Shown here in pieces: positions 6,727 through 15,629 of a stretch of 17,392 nucleotides of DNA. The position numbers and the translations under genes are program-made. The stretch comes from JAFMDF01 sp964644655. GTDB taxonomy: Bacteria; Bacteroidota; Bacteroidia; Chitinophagales; Saprospiraceae. Below the pieces are notes generated by a model. The model was given only the letters and a program-made list of their open reading frames with translations. It was not told the origin of the DNA and made no database searches. The stretch is taken from contig CAZXYA010000148.1 of assembly GCA_964644655.1 (NCBI GenBank), forward strand, positions 1-17,392, read 5' to 3'. Every line of letters starts with the position of its first letter. Within the stretch, counting starts at the first letter, position 1.

Positions 6727-9700
6727 ATGAACAGTAAATTGTACTTATCATTGATGAGTATTGGTACTTATGGTACTCGTACTTGTTTGAATTCGATTTT
6801 TTTGTGGACGCTGATGTTAAGCGTATTTACTATTTACCCCTCTTTTGCAGACAAGAACCTAAAAGACATTAAGGATGAAATACTCCCTACACCTCCTACC
6901 TCTGAAAGTACCTCCCTTTTTGCCCAAATTTTTGTAATTCCTAAGGATGGGAAAGCTATTACGGTCACGATTGATGACTGTGATGCGCAAAACAAATTTA
7001 TGGACGATGGCACCCTGTATCAAGATAATCTTGGGCAACCAAGAAATGACACCATTACAATTTGTCCAAAAACACCTTGGCAAACGGTTAAATTAAATTT
7101 TCAAAGTTTTGACGTAGCTGCTGGCGATACTTTAGCAGCTTATGATGGGGACTTATTGGCTTTGAAAAATAATGCTGCGCCTTTCATTGGCAGCGGTTCT
7201 GGTGTTGGTGTTTCCAAAGCTTTTGGTGGCTGGGTGGCCGCTTCTTGTTCACCAAATGTCAATCCATCTGGCTGTTTGAGTTTTATTTTTCAGACAAACG
7301 GCGATTTTATAAAAAGTGTAGGTTGGGAAGCTTGGGTGAGTTGTAATGATAGAAATATTGTATTGACCCCGCCTGCTATTCAAAATGCCCTTTTAGATTG
7401 TGACGAAACAATGGCAACTCAAACGATTGGTGCCGCTACGGTAACGGCAGCTTGTGGTACGATTGCCAATGATTCAACGATTGTTAGAATTACCAATGCG
7501 GCAGGAAAAGTTTGTATAGATACTTGTTTGTCCAAAAATGAAAATATGGCAATTGTGGACCAATTTGCCATAGGTACGTATTTGGTACATTATAAACTAA
7601 AAGGAGATACTACTAAAACGGCTTTGACTTATTTTACGGTAAGTGCGCCTAATTTAGTTTGTAATGATAATGTTCGGATACCATTCGGTTCTGCCTGTGC
7701 TATTCGGATTACGCCTGATATGGTTTTGGAAAATACTTGCGATACCATCCAAGACACCTTGTATTATCAGATAAAAATTAAAGATGGATTTGGCAATATT
7801 CTAGCGGCAGGAACAGGACGAAATGGAGATTACCCAATGTTGTCAAAAGACCAAGTTCCTAGTTGCAGTAGTAGCTTAGAAGTAGAAGTTACTAGGGTGT
7901 ATTACGAAGGCTTAAATTTAACGATTTGTAATAATGGCAGACAAGCATCGACTTGTTCTACCAATGTACTCTTTTTTGATAATACTCCTCCAATCTTTAC
8001 GGAAACAGCTTCTGCGGATACCCTTTATGCTTGTGATCCAAATTTAACGGAAGAAGGCTTGATGGTTACCGAACCTACAGCAATAGACAATTGTGCAGAA
8101 GTAAATGTGACCTTCCAAGGTGCAACCAGACTTAATGCCGTTGCAGACTGTGGAATCACAACTTATTTAGTGACTTGGATAGCGGCGGATGAATGTAATA
8201 ATACGGCGACTTTAAAAGATACCGTTAGGATTTTACGACCAGGGATTGATAAAATTGTAAAAGTAGCAGATGCCTTTTTAAGCTGTGGGGAAGATGATGC
8301 GGCAGATGTACAAGATTTGGATCGAACGGGCGTTCCTGGGTTGATGGTTGGTTTGCAGCGAAATGGGGTATTTGTCCCAACAGATACGATTGCTTTAAGT
8401 ACTAAAAATTATGTTTGTAATTATATTTTAACCAAAGAAGATCAACGTTTTCCTTCCACTTGTGGGGACAAGTATTTCCGTTATTGGACGATTCTAGATT
8501 GGTGTGGTAGTAGAGGGCCTATGCCGATTGATACGCAAGCTATTTTTTTCAAGGATACTTTAGCACCAACGATTCAATGTACAGCGTTTAATACATTAGA
8601 AAAAGCAGAAAATATTTCTTTACCTAATTTTAATTGTACTAGAACGGTTTCTTTTCCAACACCAACAGCTACGGATAATTGCGATTTATTACCAGAAGTA
8701 GAAATGTTTGCGGTAGAACAATTATTAGGAACTACGTGGAGTAAATTAGCAAATAATTTGGGACAAGCAGGCGCATTAGGCGCAGGTACTTATCGAGTAG
8801 GTTACCGAGCTTTTGACCAATGCCCAGAGCAACTAAAAGAAGATACTTGTTTCCGATATTTTACCTTAACAGATTTAACCAAACCTTCGGCAGTTTGTCA
8901 AGATCAATTGACGGTTTCTTTATCTAATGATTTAGCTAGAATTCATGCCGTTGATATTGATGCAGGCAGTTGGGATGCTTGTGGTATCGAACGTATTTTG
9001 GTGAGAAGACAAATTTGTGGTTTACCGGGTGCTTGGCAAGGCGAGGTCAATACCTATGTACAAGAAAGATTGGATAATAAATTAGACCCTACTGGTTGGG
9101 CGAGTTTTGTAGACTTTGCTTGCTGTGATTTGAATCAAAATGTAATGGTCGAATTATTGGCGATTGATAGAAATGGCAATTTTAATTTCTGTTGGATGGA
9201 AGTGACTGCCGTTGATAAAATTGACCCAATTTGTGTAAACTTACCAAATAAATGGGATTACTGTGATAATTTTCAGACAGGAGATTTAGGAACCGTAACA
9301 GATACAGATGGCGATCAAATTTTTGATAATACAGAGTGGTTGGATTTAGACGGTGATTTGGAAAAAATGTATAATGAAAAATATGGCGAACCACTAGGCG
9401 TTTGTGTGGATAATTTATCTTGTTTTGATTTAACGGTAGAGCAGCAATACCAATTAATTGATTTAGAATGTGGTGAATTTAAAGCCAAAAGACGCTATAG
9501 AGTAAGAGATCAGCGAGGCAATGTGTCCACCTGGGCGGAACAATTTATCAATATTGAATACCGACCTGATTGGCAAGTAACTTTGCCTGTAGATTGGTCA
9601 GGTACTTGTGGCGATGGCGTACCAACCGCTAATTTAATTATCGAAAACGGATCTTGTGATTTAATGTCCTATGAATCTTTTGACCAACAATTTGATGTGG

Positions 9701-11748
9701 TCAATGATGCTTGTTTTAAAGTGATTAGAACTTATCACATTATTAACTGGTGTAAGTACAAAGCAGGAGACCAACCGATTAGTATCAACCGAATTTCCAA
9801 TATTAATGGCGAAGTTTTGAATAGTCAAACGATTTCAAGTCAACAATATGGGACGGCTTCTTACTTTACCTATACTCAAATATTAAAAGTAGACGATACC
9901 GACGCACCCATTATTTCTGTAGCCGATGTATCAGACTGTATTGAAGAAACGAATGGTTGCAGTATTTCTAAAAAATTCTCAGCGACTGCAACGGATTGTA
10001 ATGATGCATCTAGCGAAAGTTTGATCTTTTCTTGGGAAGTTTTTGAGAATGGGGTGATTAAAGGAAGTGGCTTTGGCGCTACCTTTAATTGGACGGTTCA
10101 GCCAATAATTGAGTACCGAGTGAAATGGCGAGTAGCGGATAAATGTGGTAATTCGGCTTGGGTAGAAAATGCGTATATTTTTAGAGATTGTGTTCGACCA
10201 ACGCCTTATTGTTTGGCTGGATTAAACATTGAGTTAGGCAGCAATCAAGAAGTGGAGATTTGGGCAAATGATTTTGATTTGAACAGCACAGATAATTGTA
10301 CTCCTCAGGATAAATTAGACCTACGTATCTGGCATACTTCTTTGTCTGAACAACCACCTGCTTCTTTGGCAGAAGTTTTAGCTTTACCTACGGTGGTGGC
10401 TTTTACTTGTACACAAATAGGCACCCAATCAGTATATGTATATGCGATAGACCAAGCCAATAATTATGATTTCTGTTTGACGACTATAACAGTTCAAGAT
10501 AATCTGGGTATTTGTCCAGAAATTGGCGGTAATATTTCTGGTAAAATTTATACCGAATTTGGTTCAGCCGTACAGGATGCAGAGGTTCGGATTGAAAATC
10601 TGGAAGGAGAAATGATGATGACACCATCCAATGGAAGTTACGCTTTCGATTTGACGGGAAGTTCCAATTATACCGTTGTACCGAGTAAAAATAATAATGT
10701 ATTAAATGGGGTATCTACTTTTGATTTAGTACAAATAACAAAGCATATTTTAGGGACAGAAGCATTCACTTCTCCTTATCAACATATTGCAGCGGATGTT
10801 AATGCATCAGGGGAGGTGAGTACTTTTGATATTATCCAGTTGAGAAAATTAATATTGAATCTATCTACCGAATTTCCTGATGACAATCCAAGTTGGCGTT
10901 TTGTGGATGCAGGATATAATTTTACAACGGAGGAGCCGCTAAAAGAGGCATTCCCAGAAAAGATTGAGATCAATAACTTAAGTGGTACCATGCCTGATTT
11001 GGATTTTATTGCGGTGAAAATTGGAGACATCAATGGAAGTGCATCTGCTAGTATTTTAGCTGCAGCAGAAGATAGAACGACAACAGGAGCTTTAACCATT
11101 GAAGTGGAAGATAGAGTAGTAAAAGCAGGAGAAATAATTGAAGTAGCATTTGACGCGACTGATTTTGAAAATATTGAAGGCTATCAATTTACTTTACAGT
11201 ATAATAATTTAGAATTGCTAGACTTTATTGATGGCGTTGCAACGGAAGCTAATTTCGGTTTTGCCCTTCAAGATCGAGGCTATTTAGTCACTAGTTGGCA
11301 TAATGCAGCAGCTACCACGAATGCCGCTAATGCACAATTATTCCGTTTGAAATTCAAAGCAACGACTAGCGGTTCTCTATTATCTTTCTTAGCCATCAAT
11401 GCTGATTTTACTGCTTCAGAAGCCTATCAAAATGATGGTGAATTGTTAGAAGTAAGCCTGCAAGCAAAGGAAAATACCCTACTGACTTCAACTTTTAGTT
11501 TACAGCAAAATACACCGAATCCATTTACTAACAATACCTTCATTGGTTTTGAATTACCCAATGCTGCTGCGATTGAATTAAATATACTCGATATGCAAGG
11601 GCAAATCATTCAAACCAAAAAAGGAAACTACGACAAGGGGCAACAACAAATCGAGGTACATGCGAATGAACTACCCAACGGTACTTATTATTATCAATTA
11701 GTAACACCTTTTGGGGTGGCTGCTAAGAAGATGATTGTGCTAAAGTAG
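6727..11748 (+). CDS. Giant multidomain T9SS-secreted surface protein with HYR-like, dockerin-like and cohesin-like modules
   Basis: A 1673-residue protein with a signal peptide whose n-region is long: the hydrophobic core is at 23-37 and cleavage is likely after Ala41. Residues about 65-206 form a CUB-like domain (NDTITICP, FQSFDVAAGDTLAAYDG, SVGWEAWVSC; Cys85, 113, 174, 183, 206). Residues 220-1260 are Cys-rich beta modules of HYR/immunoglobulin-like type, joined by D-x-x-x-P linkers at about 418, 610, 716, 830, 1057 and 1154. A TSP3-like acidic loop, DTDGDQIFDNTE, lies at 859-870. Then come a carboxypeptidase-regulatory-like fold (1268-1320), a dockerin-like pair (1326-1342 and 1357-1377), a cohesin-like domain (about 1454-1580) and a C-terminal T9SS type A sorting domain (1588-1673: NTPNPFTNNTFIGFELP, LPNGTYYYQL, KKMIVLK). 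It should cross the outer membrane through T9SS and be attached or released. No catalytic domain is recognised, so adhesion or a structural role is inferred. Confidence 0.95.
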   Translation: MNSKLYLSLMSIGTYGTRTCLNSIFLWTLMLSVFTIYPSFADKNLKDIKDEILPTPPTSESTSLFAQIFVIPKDGKAITVTIDDCDAQNKFMDDGTLYQDNLGQPRNDTITICPKTPWQTVKLNFQSFDVAAGDTLAAYDGDLLALKNNAAPFIGSGSGVGVSKAFGGWVAASCSPNVNPSGCLSFIFQTNGDFIKSVGWEAWVSCNDRNIVLTPPAIQNALLDCDETMATQTIGAATVTAACGTIANDSTIVRITNAAGKVCIDTCLSKNENMAIVDQFAIGTYLVHYKLKGDTTKTALTYFTVSAPNLVCNDNVRIPFGSACAIRITPDMVLENTCDTIQDTLYYQIKIKDGFGNILAAGTGRNGDYPMLSKDQVPSCSSSLEVEVTRVYYEGLNLTICNNGRQASTCSTNVLFFDNTPPIFTETASADTLYACDPNLTEEGLMVTEPTAIDNCAEVNVTFQGATRLNAVADCGITTYLVTWIAADECNNTATLKDTVRILRPGIDKIVKVADAFLSCGEDDAADVQDLDRTGVPGLMVGLQRNGVFVPTDTIALSTKNYVCNYILTKEDQRFPSTCGDKYFRYWTILDWCGSRGPMPIDTQAIFFKDTLAPTIQCTAFNTLEKAENISLPNFNCTRTVSFPTPTATDNCDLLPEVEMFAVEQLLGTTWSKLANNLGQAGALGAGTYRVGYRAFDQCPEQLKEDTCFRYFTLTDLTKPSAVCQDQLTVSLSNDLARIHAVDIDAGSWDACGIERILVRRQICGLPGAWQGEVNTYVQERLDNKLDPTGWASFVDFACCDLNQNVMVELLAIDRNGNFNFCWMEVTAVDKIDPICVNLPNKWDYCDNFQTGDLGTVTDTDGDQIFDNTEWLDLDGDLEKMYNEKYGEPLGVCVDNLSCFDLTVEQQYQLIDLECGEFKAKRRYRVRDQRGNVSTWAEQFINIEYRPDWQVTLPVDWSGTCGDGVPTANLIIENGSCDLMSYESFDQQFDVVNDACFKVIRTYHIINWCKYKAGDQPISINRISNINGEVLNSQTISSQQYGTASYFTYTQILKVDDTDAPIISVADVSDCIEETNGCSISKKFSATATDCNDASSESLIFSWEVFENGVIKGSGFGATFNWTVQPIIEYRVKWRVADKCGNSAWVENAYIFRDCVRPTPYCLAGLNIELGSNQEVEIWANDFDLNSTDNCTPQDKLDLRIWHTSLSEQPPASLAEVLALPTVVAFTCTQIGTQSVYVYAIDQANNYDFCLTTITVQDNLGICPEIGGNISGKIYTEFGSAVQDAEVRIENLEGEMMMTPSNGSYAFDLTGSSNYTVVPSKNNNVLNGVSTFDLVQITKHILGTEAFTSPYQHIAADVNASGEVSTFDIIQLRKLILNLSTEFPDDNPSWRFVDAGYNFTTEEPLKEAFPEKIEINNLSGTMPDLDFIAVKIGDINGSASASILAAAEDRTTTGALTIEVEDRVVKAGEIIEVAFDATDFENIEGYQFTLQYNNLELLDFIDGVATEANFGFALQDRGYLVTSWHNAAATTNAANAQLFRLKFKATTSGSLLSFLAINADFTASEAYQNDGELLEVSLQAKENTLLTSTFSLQQNTPNPFTNNTFIGFELPNAAAIELNILDMQGQIIQTKKGNYDKGQQQIEVHANELPNGTYYYQLVTPFGVAAKKMIVLK

Positions 11749-11755
11749 GTAGTAA

Positions 11756-11799
11756 GCAGTTTACAGTAGGCAGTTTGCGAAATTATAAACTGCCAACTG
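11756..11799. repeat. Inverted repeat with short periodic arms (IR-C)
   Basis: Bases 11764-11776 pair with 11787-11799 (12 of 13 positions) around a 10-nt loop. The motif CAGT recurs at 11757, 11764 and 11771, so the left side is again a short tandem array, here with a 7-nt period. It begins 8 bases after the stop codon of the giant gene and could help end its transcript, but only A's follow the stem on the plus strand. Confidence 0.55.
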
Positions 11800-11904
11800 A
11801 AAAAAGGACCTTCGAGAAAGAAAAAACTACAGAATGCCCCCCAATGAGTGTAAGGGTTGAATGTAAATTCTAGCTGAGCATTCATTCGTTAGTTTTGTAG
11901 GATT

Positions 11905-11949
11905 ACAACAAACGGGCGTCATTGGCTTTGGTCAATGGCGCTTTGTTGT
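11905..11949 (-). terminator. Imperfect hairpin at the end of the hydrolase gene, possible terminator
   Basis: ACAACAAA at 11905-11912 pairs with TTTGTTGT at 11942-11949, and an inner CATTG/CAATG pair closes the loop, with a small bulge between. The arm runs into the hydrolase stop codon (11949-11951). Read on the minus strand the stem ends in TTTGTTGT rather than a clean T run, so termination is likely but not certain. Confidence 0.45.
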
Positions 11950-12752
11950 TATATCCCTCTAAACCATTTATGAACTAAATCAAAAAAACGTTCTGGCTGC
12001 TCTAAAGGAACCCAATGTCCTACATTATCCAATCGAACATACTCCCAATCTGCTGCCATATATTTTTTAGAATTCACCATTTGGTCTTCTGTTAATAAAG
12101 AATCATCGGCACCTAAGATACCTAGTACCGGGACTGTACAATTTCCACTCCATAAATTACCAAAAGAGTCTACTAAATTGGCTCGGTAATAATTTAAACC
12201 TGCTGTTAGCCTACCAGGGCGAGCCATTTCTTGAATACTATTTTCAATTTGTGGATGTTGTTTGCCCCATTTACGCAAATGGTAAAAATTCTTTTTAGAG
12301 AGCCAATACTCGGCGAGTTTCGGAAATTGAAAACTAATGACATAACGTCCTTTCCATTTTTGTTGCCAACCAGCGTAGGCATAAGCTTTAGGATGACCTA
12401 CTGAAACTGCCACCATCTTTTTGACCAATTCTGGATGCGCTAAGGACAAACACCAAGCAATAACTGCTCCCCAATCATGCCCCACAACATAAATAGGCTG
12501 CTCAATTTTATGTGCTTTTAGTAATGCAACTAAATCGGCGATAACTAACTTGATTTTATAGGCTTTTATTCCCTTAGGCATCGGCGATTCGCCAAACCCT
12601 CGCATATCTGGTGCGATGACTTGATAATTATTTTTTAGAAGATAGGGTATCAACGGTTGCCACATTTTTCGAGTATCAGGAAATCCATGTAATAATAAAA
12701 TAGGCGTACCAGTTCCTACTATATCAACTTCTAATTGGGCGTTTTTATTCAT
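11949..12752 (-). CDS. Alpha/beta-fold hydrolase, epoxide hydrolase-like
   Basis: A 267-residue alpha/beta hydrolase. The oxyanion motif HGFPD (22-26), DMRGFGES (49-56), the nucleophile elbow VGHDWGA (90-96) with Asp93, the acid in GADDSLL (214-220; Asp216 or Asp217) and His246 in VGHWVPLEQPE are all present in order. An Asp nucleophile in GHDWG, together with HGxP, points to epoxide hydrolase or haloalkane/fluoroacetate dehalogenase chemistry rather than esterase chemistry, which uses Ser. Tyr188-Tyr189 in the cap (LNYYRAN) could be the lid tyrosine that protonates an epoxide. There is no signal peptide, so it is cytoplasmic. It is transcribed alone, divergent from the histidine kinase across 147 bases. 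The physiological substrate is unknown. Confidence 0.92.
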   Translation of the reverse strand: MNKNAQLEVDIVGTGTPILLLHGFPDTRKMWQPLIPYLLKNNYQVIAPDMRGFGESPMPKGIKAYKIKLVIADLVALLKAHKIEQPIYVVGHDWGAVIAWCLSLAHPELVKKMVAVSVGHPKAYAYAGWQQKWKGRYVISFQFPKLAEYWLSKKNFYHLRKWGKQHPQIENSIQEMARPGRLTAGLNYYRANLVDSFGNLWSGNCTVPVLGILGADDSLLTEDQMVNSKKYMAADWEYVRLDNVGHWVPLEQPERFFDLVHKWFRGI

Positions 12753-12899
12753 GTAGATTTTTTATTAGATGAATGAGAATTGCCGTATATCTAAACAAAA
12801 AAAATACTATTATAAAGAAGAATTTTAAATTTTGGAGCTAAAATTGCTGTTTTTATTACTTCAAGGGCTAAGGAGAAGTTATTAAAAAATTATGAAGCA

Positions 12900-14729
12900 A
12901 TGGATTTTGAATCAAAAGTGACCAACATATTTTCTGATAATCTACCAACTTTCGATAAAGTAAATGCGTTGGCTAATTTGTTTATTCCGCGTATTATGTA
13001 TATTCCATTTGCCAAAATTGATTTACTCAAAGACCGATTAATCTACTTCGAAACTAAATTTGAATATTGCGAAAATGGCCTTTCCTTATTAAATATTATC
13101 CAATCATTCTTAATTTATCGGCAAGAACAATATGAAGATTCTTTAAACCTATTAGCAAAGAGCGATTGTTTTCAGAAGGATACTATTGGTATCATCCTAA
13201 ATGCATACGGAGTAGTGGTAAAGGGTGCCTGCCTTCGAAGCCTCGGCAGAAAAGAAGAGGCATTGACTGCCTTTCATTTTGCAATTGAACAATGCAATGC
13301 CCATATAACACAAGCCTATCAATCCTATTTATACTTGCTTGCGTTATATCATATTGCGGAAATAAATGCTGCACTCGGAAATTTTAAGGCGATGGTAGAA
13401 AAGCACCAAGCCTTTTATGAGTTAAGTGAAAAAGTTGAAAATATAGACATGGTTAATAGAGCGTTAAATGGAATTGGTAGAGCCTACTTAGGCATGGAAG
13501 AGTACGATAATGCTTTAAAATATCTGCAAATTGCCGAACAAAACGCTGTTAAAGCAGCAAATATTCCCTTTAAAGCTAAGAATTTGCACGATATTGGAGG
13601 GACGTATTACAGAATGAAGTGTTATGGAAATGCTTTAGTGTATTTGCAAAAAGCCTTAGAAATACGAGAAGACCACCAACTTAGTGATGCCTCTGTTTCT
13701 ACTTATATTTTTATGGCAAAGGTGTACCTTGCTCAAGATAACATAAAGCTTGCTCTGGAAACGCTGGACAGAGCGTTGACTATCTCAGAAAATTTGAAAA
13801 CACAAAAAAAATCCTGCATTATCTATGAATTATTAGCCACTATTTACGAAAAAAATAATCAGCACCCTCAAGCGCTAACTTATTATAAAAAATTTCATAA
13901 AACGAAAGCAGAAATAGATGATATTCAAAGTGCGCAAAAAGAAAATGAACGAATTAGGGAAACGAATACCCAGTTACATCAGCAAAAGGATATTATTACC
14001 AAACAGAAAAAACAAATTGAAAACTATGCAGCTAAATTGGCGGATTCTAATAAATTATTACAAAATTTTGCGTACATAGCAGCGCATGATTTAAAAGCAC
14101 CGATGAAAGTTACGGGCGGGTTTATTGATTTAGTACAGAAGAAACATAAACATAATTGGGATGAGGATGACAAGCAATTTTTTACTTTTATCAATCAAAG
14201 CATGCAAAAGCTTTCTAGGATGATTGATGATTTATTGTCTTTATCAAGATTAGATCAAGTATTACCTCCCTCAGAAGTAGTTGATACCAATGAATTGTTA
14301 AAAGAAACACAAAATAGATTACATCAAAAAATTCAAGATTTACAGTCAGAAATTAAGATTCAAAAAAATCTACCTAAAGTCTTGGGACATGAATCTTTAG
14401 TAGGACAAGTATTTCAAAATTTAGTAGATAATGCATTAAAATATAGAAGCGAAGCGATTCCAAAAATTGAAATTTCGTGTAAAAAATTAGCTTCCGAAAC
14501 CCAAAAAGGATTTATTCAGTTTGAGATAAAAGATAATGGAAAGGGGATTCCAGCTACTTTACACGAAAAAGTATTTGAGTTATTTTCTGGGACCAACCAA
14601 AAGAATAGTAATGGGATTGGATTAGCCACTTGCAAAAAAATCGTTTTAAATTATGGAGGTAATATTTGGCTTCAATCCAAAGTTGGTGTAGGCACTACTA
14701 TGATTTTTACTTTACCCGCTGCTGCTTGA
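12900..14729 (+). CDS. Soluble TPR-repeat sensor histidine kinase
   Basis: A 609-residue protein without signal peptide or membrane segments. Residues about 60-340 are helical tetratricopeptide repeats, with recognisable copies around 105-130, 187-215 (RALNGIGRAYLGMEEYDNAL), 227-255 and 268-297. Residues about 340-388 are a Gln/Lys/Glu-rich coiled coil. The phosphoacceptor helix (388-410) carries His396 in AYIAAHDLKAPM, the HDLKAP variant seen in phytochrome-like kinases. The ATPase domain follows: N box with Asn507 and Asn511 (QNLVDNALKY), G1 box DNGKGIP (545-551), F box VFELF and G2 box NGIGLATCKK (571-580), ending in GTTMIFTLP. All catalytic motifs are intact. The TPRs probably sense a protein or peptide partner in the cytoplasm. 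No response regulator is adjacent, so it is an orphan kinase here. Confidence 0.95.
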   Translation: MDFESKVTNIFSDNLPTFDKVNALANLFIPRIMYIPFAKIDLLKDRLIYFETKFEYCENGLSLLNIIQSFLIYRQEQYEDSLNLLAKSDCFQKDTIGIILNAYGVVVKGACLRSLGRKEEALTAFHFAIEQCNAHITQAYQSYLYLLALYHIAEINAALGNFKAMVEKHQAFYELSEKVENIDMVNRALNGIGRAYLGMEEYDNALKYLQIAEQNAVKAANIPFKAKNLHDIGGTYYRMKCYGNALVYLQKALEIREDHQLSDASVSTYIFMAKVYLAQDNIKLALETLDRALTISENLKTQKKSCIIYELLATIYEKNNQHPQALTYYKKFHKTKAEIDDIQSAQKENERIRETNTQLHQQKDIITKQKKQIENYAAKLADSNKLLQNFAYIAAHDLKAPMKVTGGFIDLVQKKHKHNWDEDDKQFFTFINQSMQKLSRMIDDLLSLSRLDQVLPPSEVVDTNELLKETQNRLHQKIQDLQSEIKIQKNLPKVLGHESLVGQVFQNLVDNALKYRSEAIPKIEISCKKLASETQKGFIQFEIKDNGKGIPATLHEKVFELFSGTNQKNSNGIGLATCKKIVLNYGGNIWLQSKVGVGTTMIFTLPAAA

Positions 14730-14739
14730 ATTGTAAAAT

Positions 14740-15513
14740 TTACTTAGCATACCCCAACAGATACAAATTAACCACAGGTCCATTTTTTGTTTCTCCAATT
14801 TCCCACTCATAACTATCTCCATTATTGAGTTGCTTTGTCATGGCTTCCATTTCAGCTACTGAATAAGTCCGCAAAACAGACACCAATCCATCCCACCAAA
14901 CAAAAATAGGTACAATCGGAATCAAGTAAGTAAAGATAATTCGACCAAAAGAAAAAGGTCGAATAAAAGGTGTCATCAACAACACATTGATAGGCGAAAA
15001 AAAGAATTGAATAAAATGAGCAATTGACCGTTTTTGTGCTTCAAAAATACCAATAACAGCTTTGTGATCGACTGCATTTTGCAAAATCTGTTGAGCATCT
15101 GCTGGCTTAAAATGATGAAAAGATAGAAACTGGGTGCGGAAGCCTTTTAGGTTTTCAGGGACTTGTAAGGCATTAACCGATGCTGTTTCAAAGGTAAATT
15201 GTCCATTTCCAATTTGAGCTATTTTTTCAAAAGCCGTATGATTGGGATAATAATCAGTCAAATGAATTTTTAAATTAGGAGAACTATCGTCTAAATGTTT
15301 GACCAATTTTAACCAAGCACCGCCACCACCAGAAGCTAAGTCAATAATCTGCGCATCCCCACTCTTTTCTAATCCTTTTTGTAAGATGGGCACACTCCCT
15401 TTAAACAAATCAAATTGGTTGGTGACAAACTGCAAAAAGTCGGTCATATAATTGCGGATAGTTGGAGGAAACCATTGTTGGTCTTCAAATTCTAGGAGAT
15501 GGAAACGAGGCAT
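14740..15513 (-). CDS. Class I SAM-dependent methyltransferase with hydrophobic C-terminal segment
   Basis: A 257-residue protein with the Rossmann-type methyltransferase core. Motif I is QIIDLASGGGGAW (55-67), the strand-2 acidic motif is HLTDYYPN (84-91), and the post-motif region FLSFHHFKPADAQQIL (129-144) resembles the helper segment of the Methyltransf_25/ubiE-like group. Residues about 166-207 are strongly hydrophobic and likely form one or two membrane-associated helices, which is unusual for a soluble enzyme and suggests a lipid or quinone-like substrate or membrane attachment. It ends 10 bases from the convergent histidine kinase stop. The permease gene upstream on the same strand is separated by about 112 bases containing an inverted repeat. 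The substrate is unknown. Confidence 0.85.
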   Translation of the reverse strand: MPRFHLLEFEDQQWFPPTIRNYMTDFLQFVTNQFDLFKGSVPILQKGLEKSGDAQIIDLASGGGGAWLKLVKHLDDSSPNLKIHLTDYYPNHTAFEKIAQIGNGQFTFETASVNALQVPENLKGFRTQFLSFHHFKPADAQQILQNAVDHKAVIGIFEAQKRSIAHFIQFFFSPINVLLMTPFIRPFSFGRIIFTYLIPIVPIFVWWDGLVSVLRTYSVAEMEAMTKQLNNGDSYEWEIGETKNGPVVNLYLLGYAK

Positions 15514-15542
15514 AGTAAAATAGGGTTTAGAGGTGTAGAAGT

Positions 15543-15629
15543 ATAAAGGTACAAAGATGTAGAGACAGGATGAAGTTTTAACGTTGTGCCACCCTTATAT
15601 CTTTAAACCTCCAACCTTTGTACCTTTAT
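15543..15629. repeat. Inverted repeat with 9-nt periodic arms (IR-D)
   Basis: The 14-mer at 15543-15556 is the exact reverse complement of 15616-15629, with a loop of about 59 nt that contains further weak pairing. The left flank can be read as 9-nt units from about 15530 (unit pattern with GT at the third and fourth positions). The right arm overlaps the stop codon of the permease gene (15626-15628), so the repeat supplies the end of that reading frame. Confidence 0.75.

Noticed and set aside
12892..12921. Nine-codon frame overlapping the histidine kinase start, with AGGAG about 20 bases upstream
   Set aside because: Could be an upstream leader peptide, but the purine-rich stretch is too far away and Bacteroidota rarely use Shine-Dalgarno pairing.
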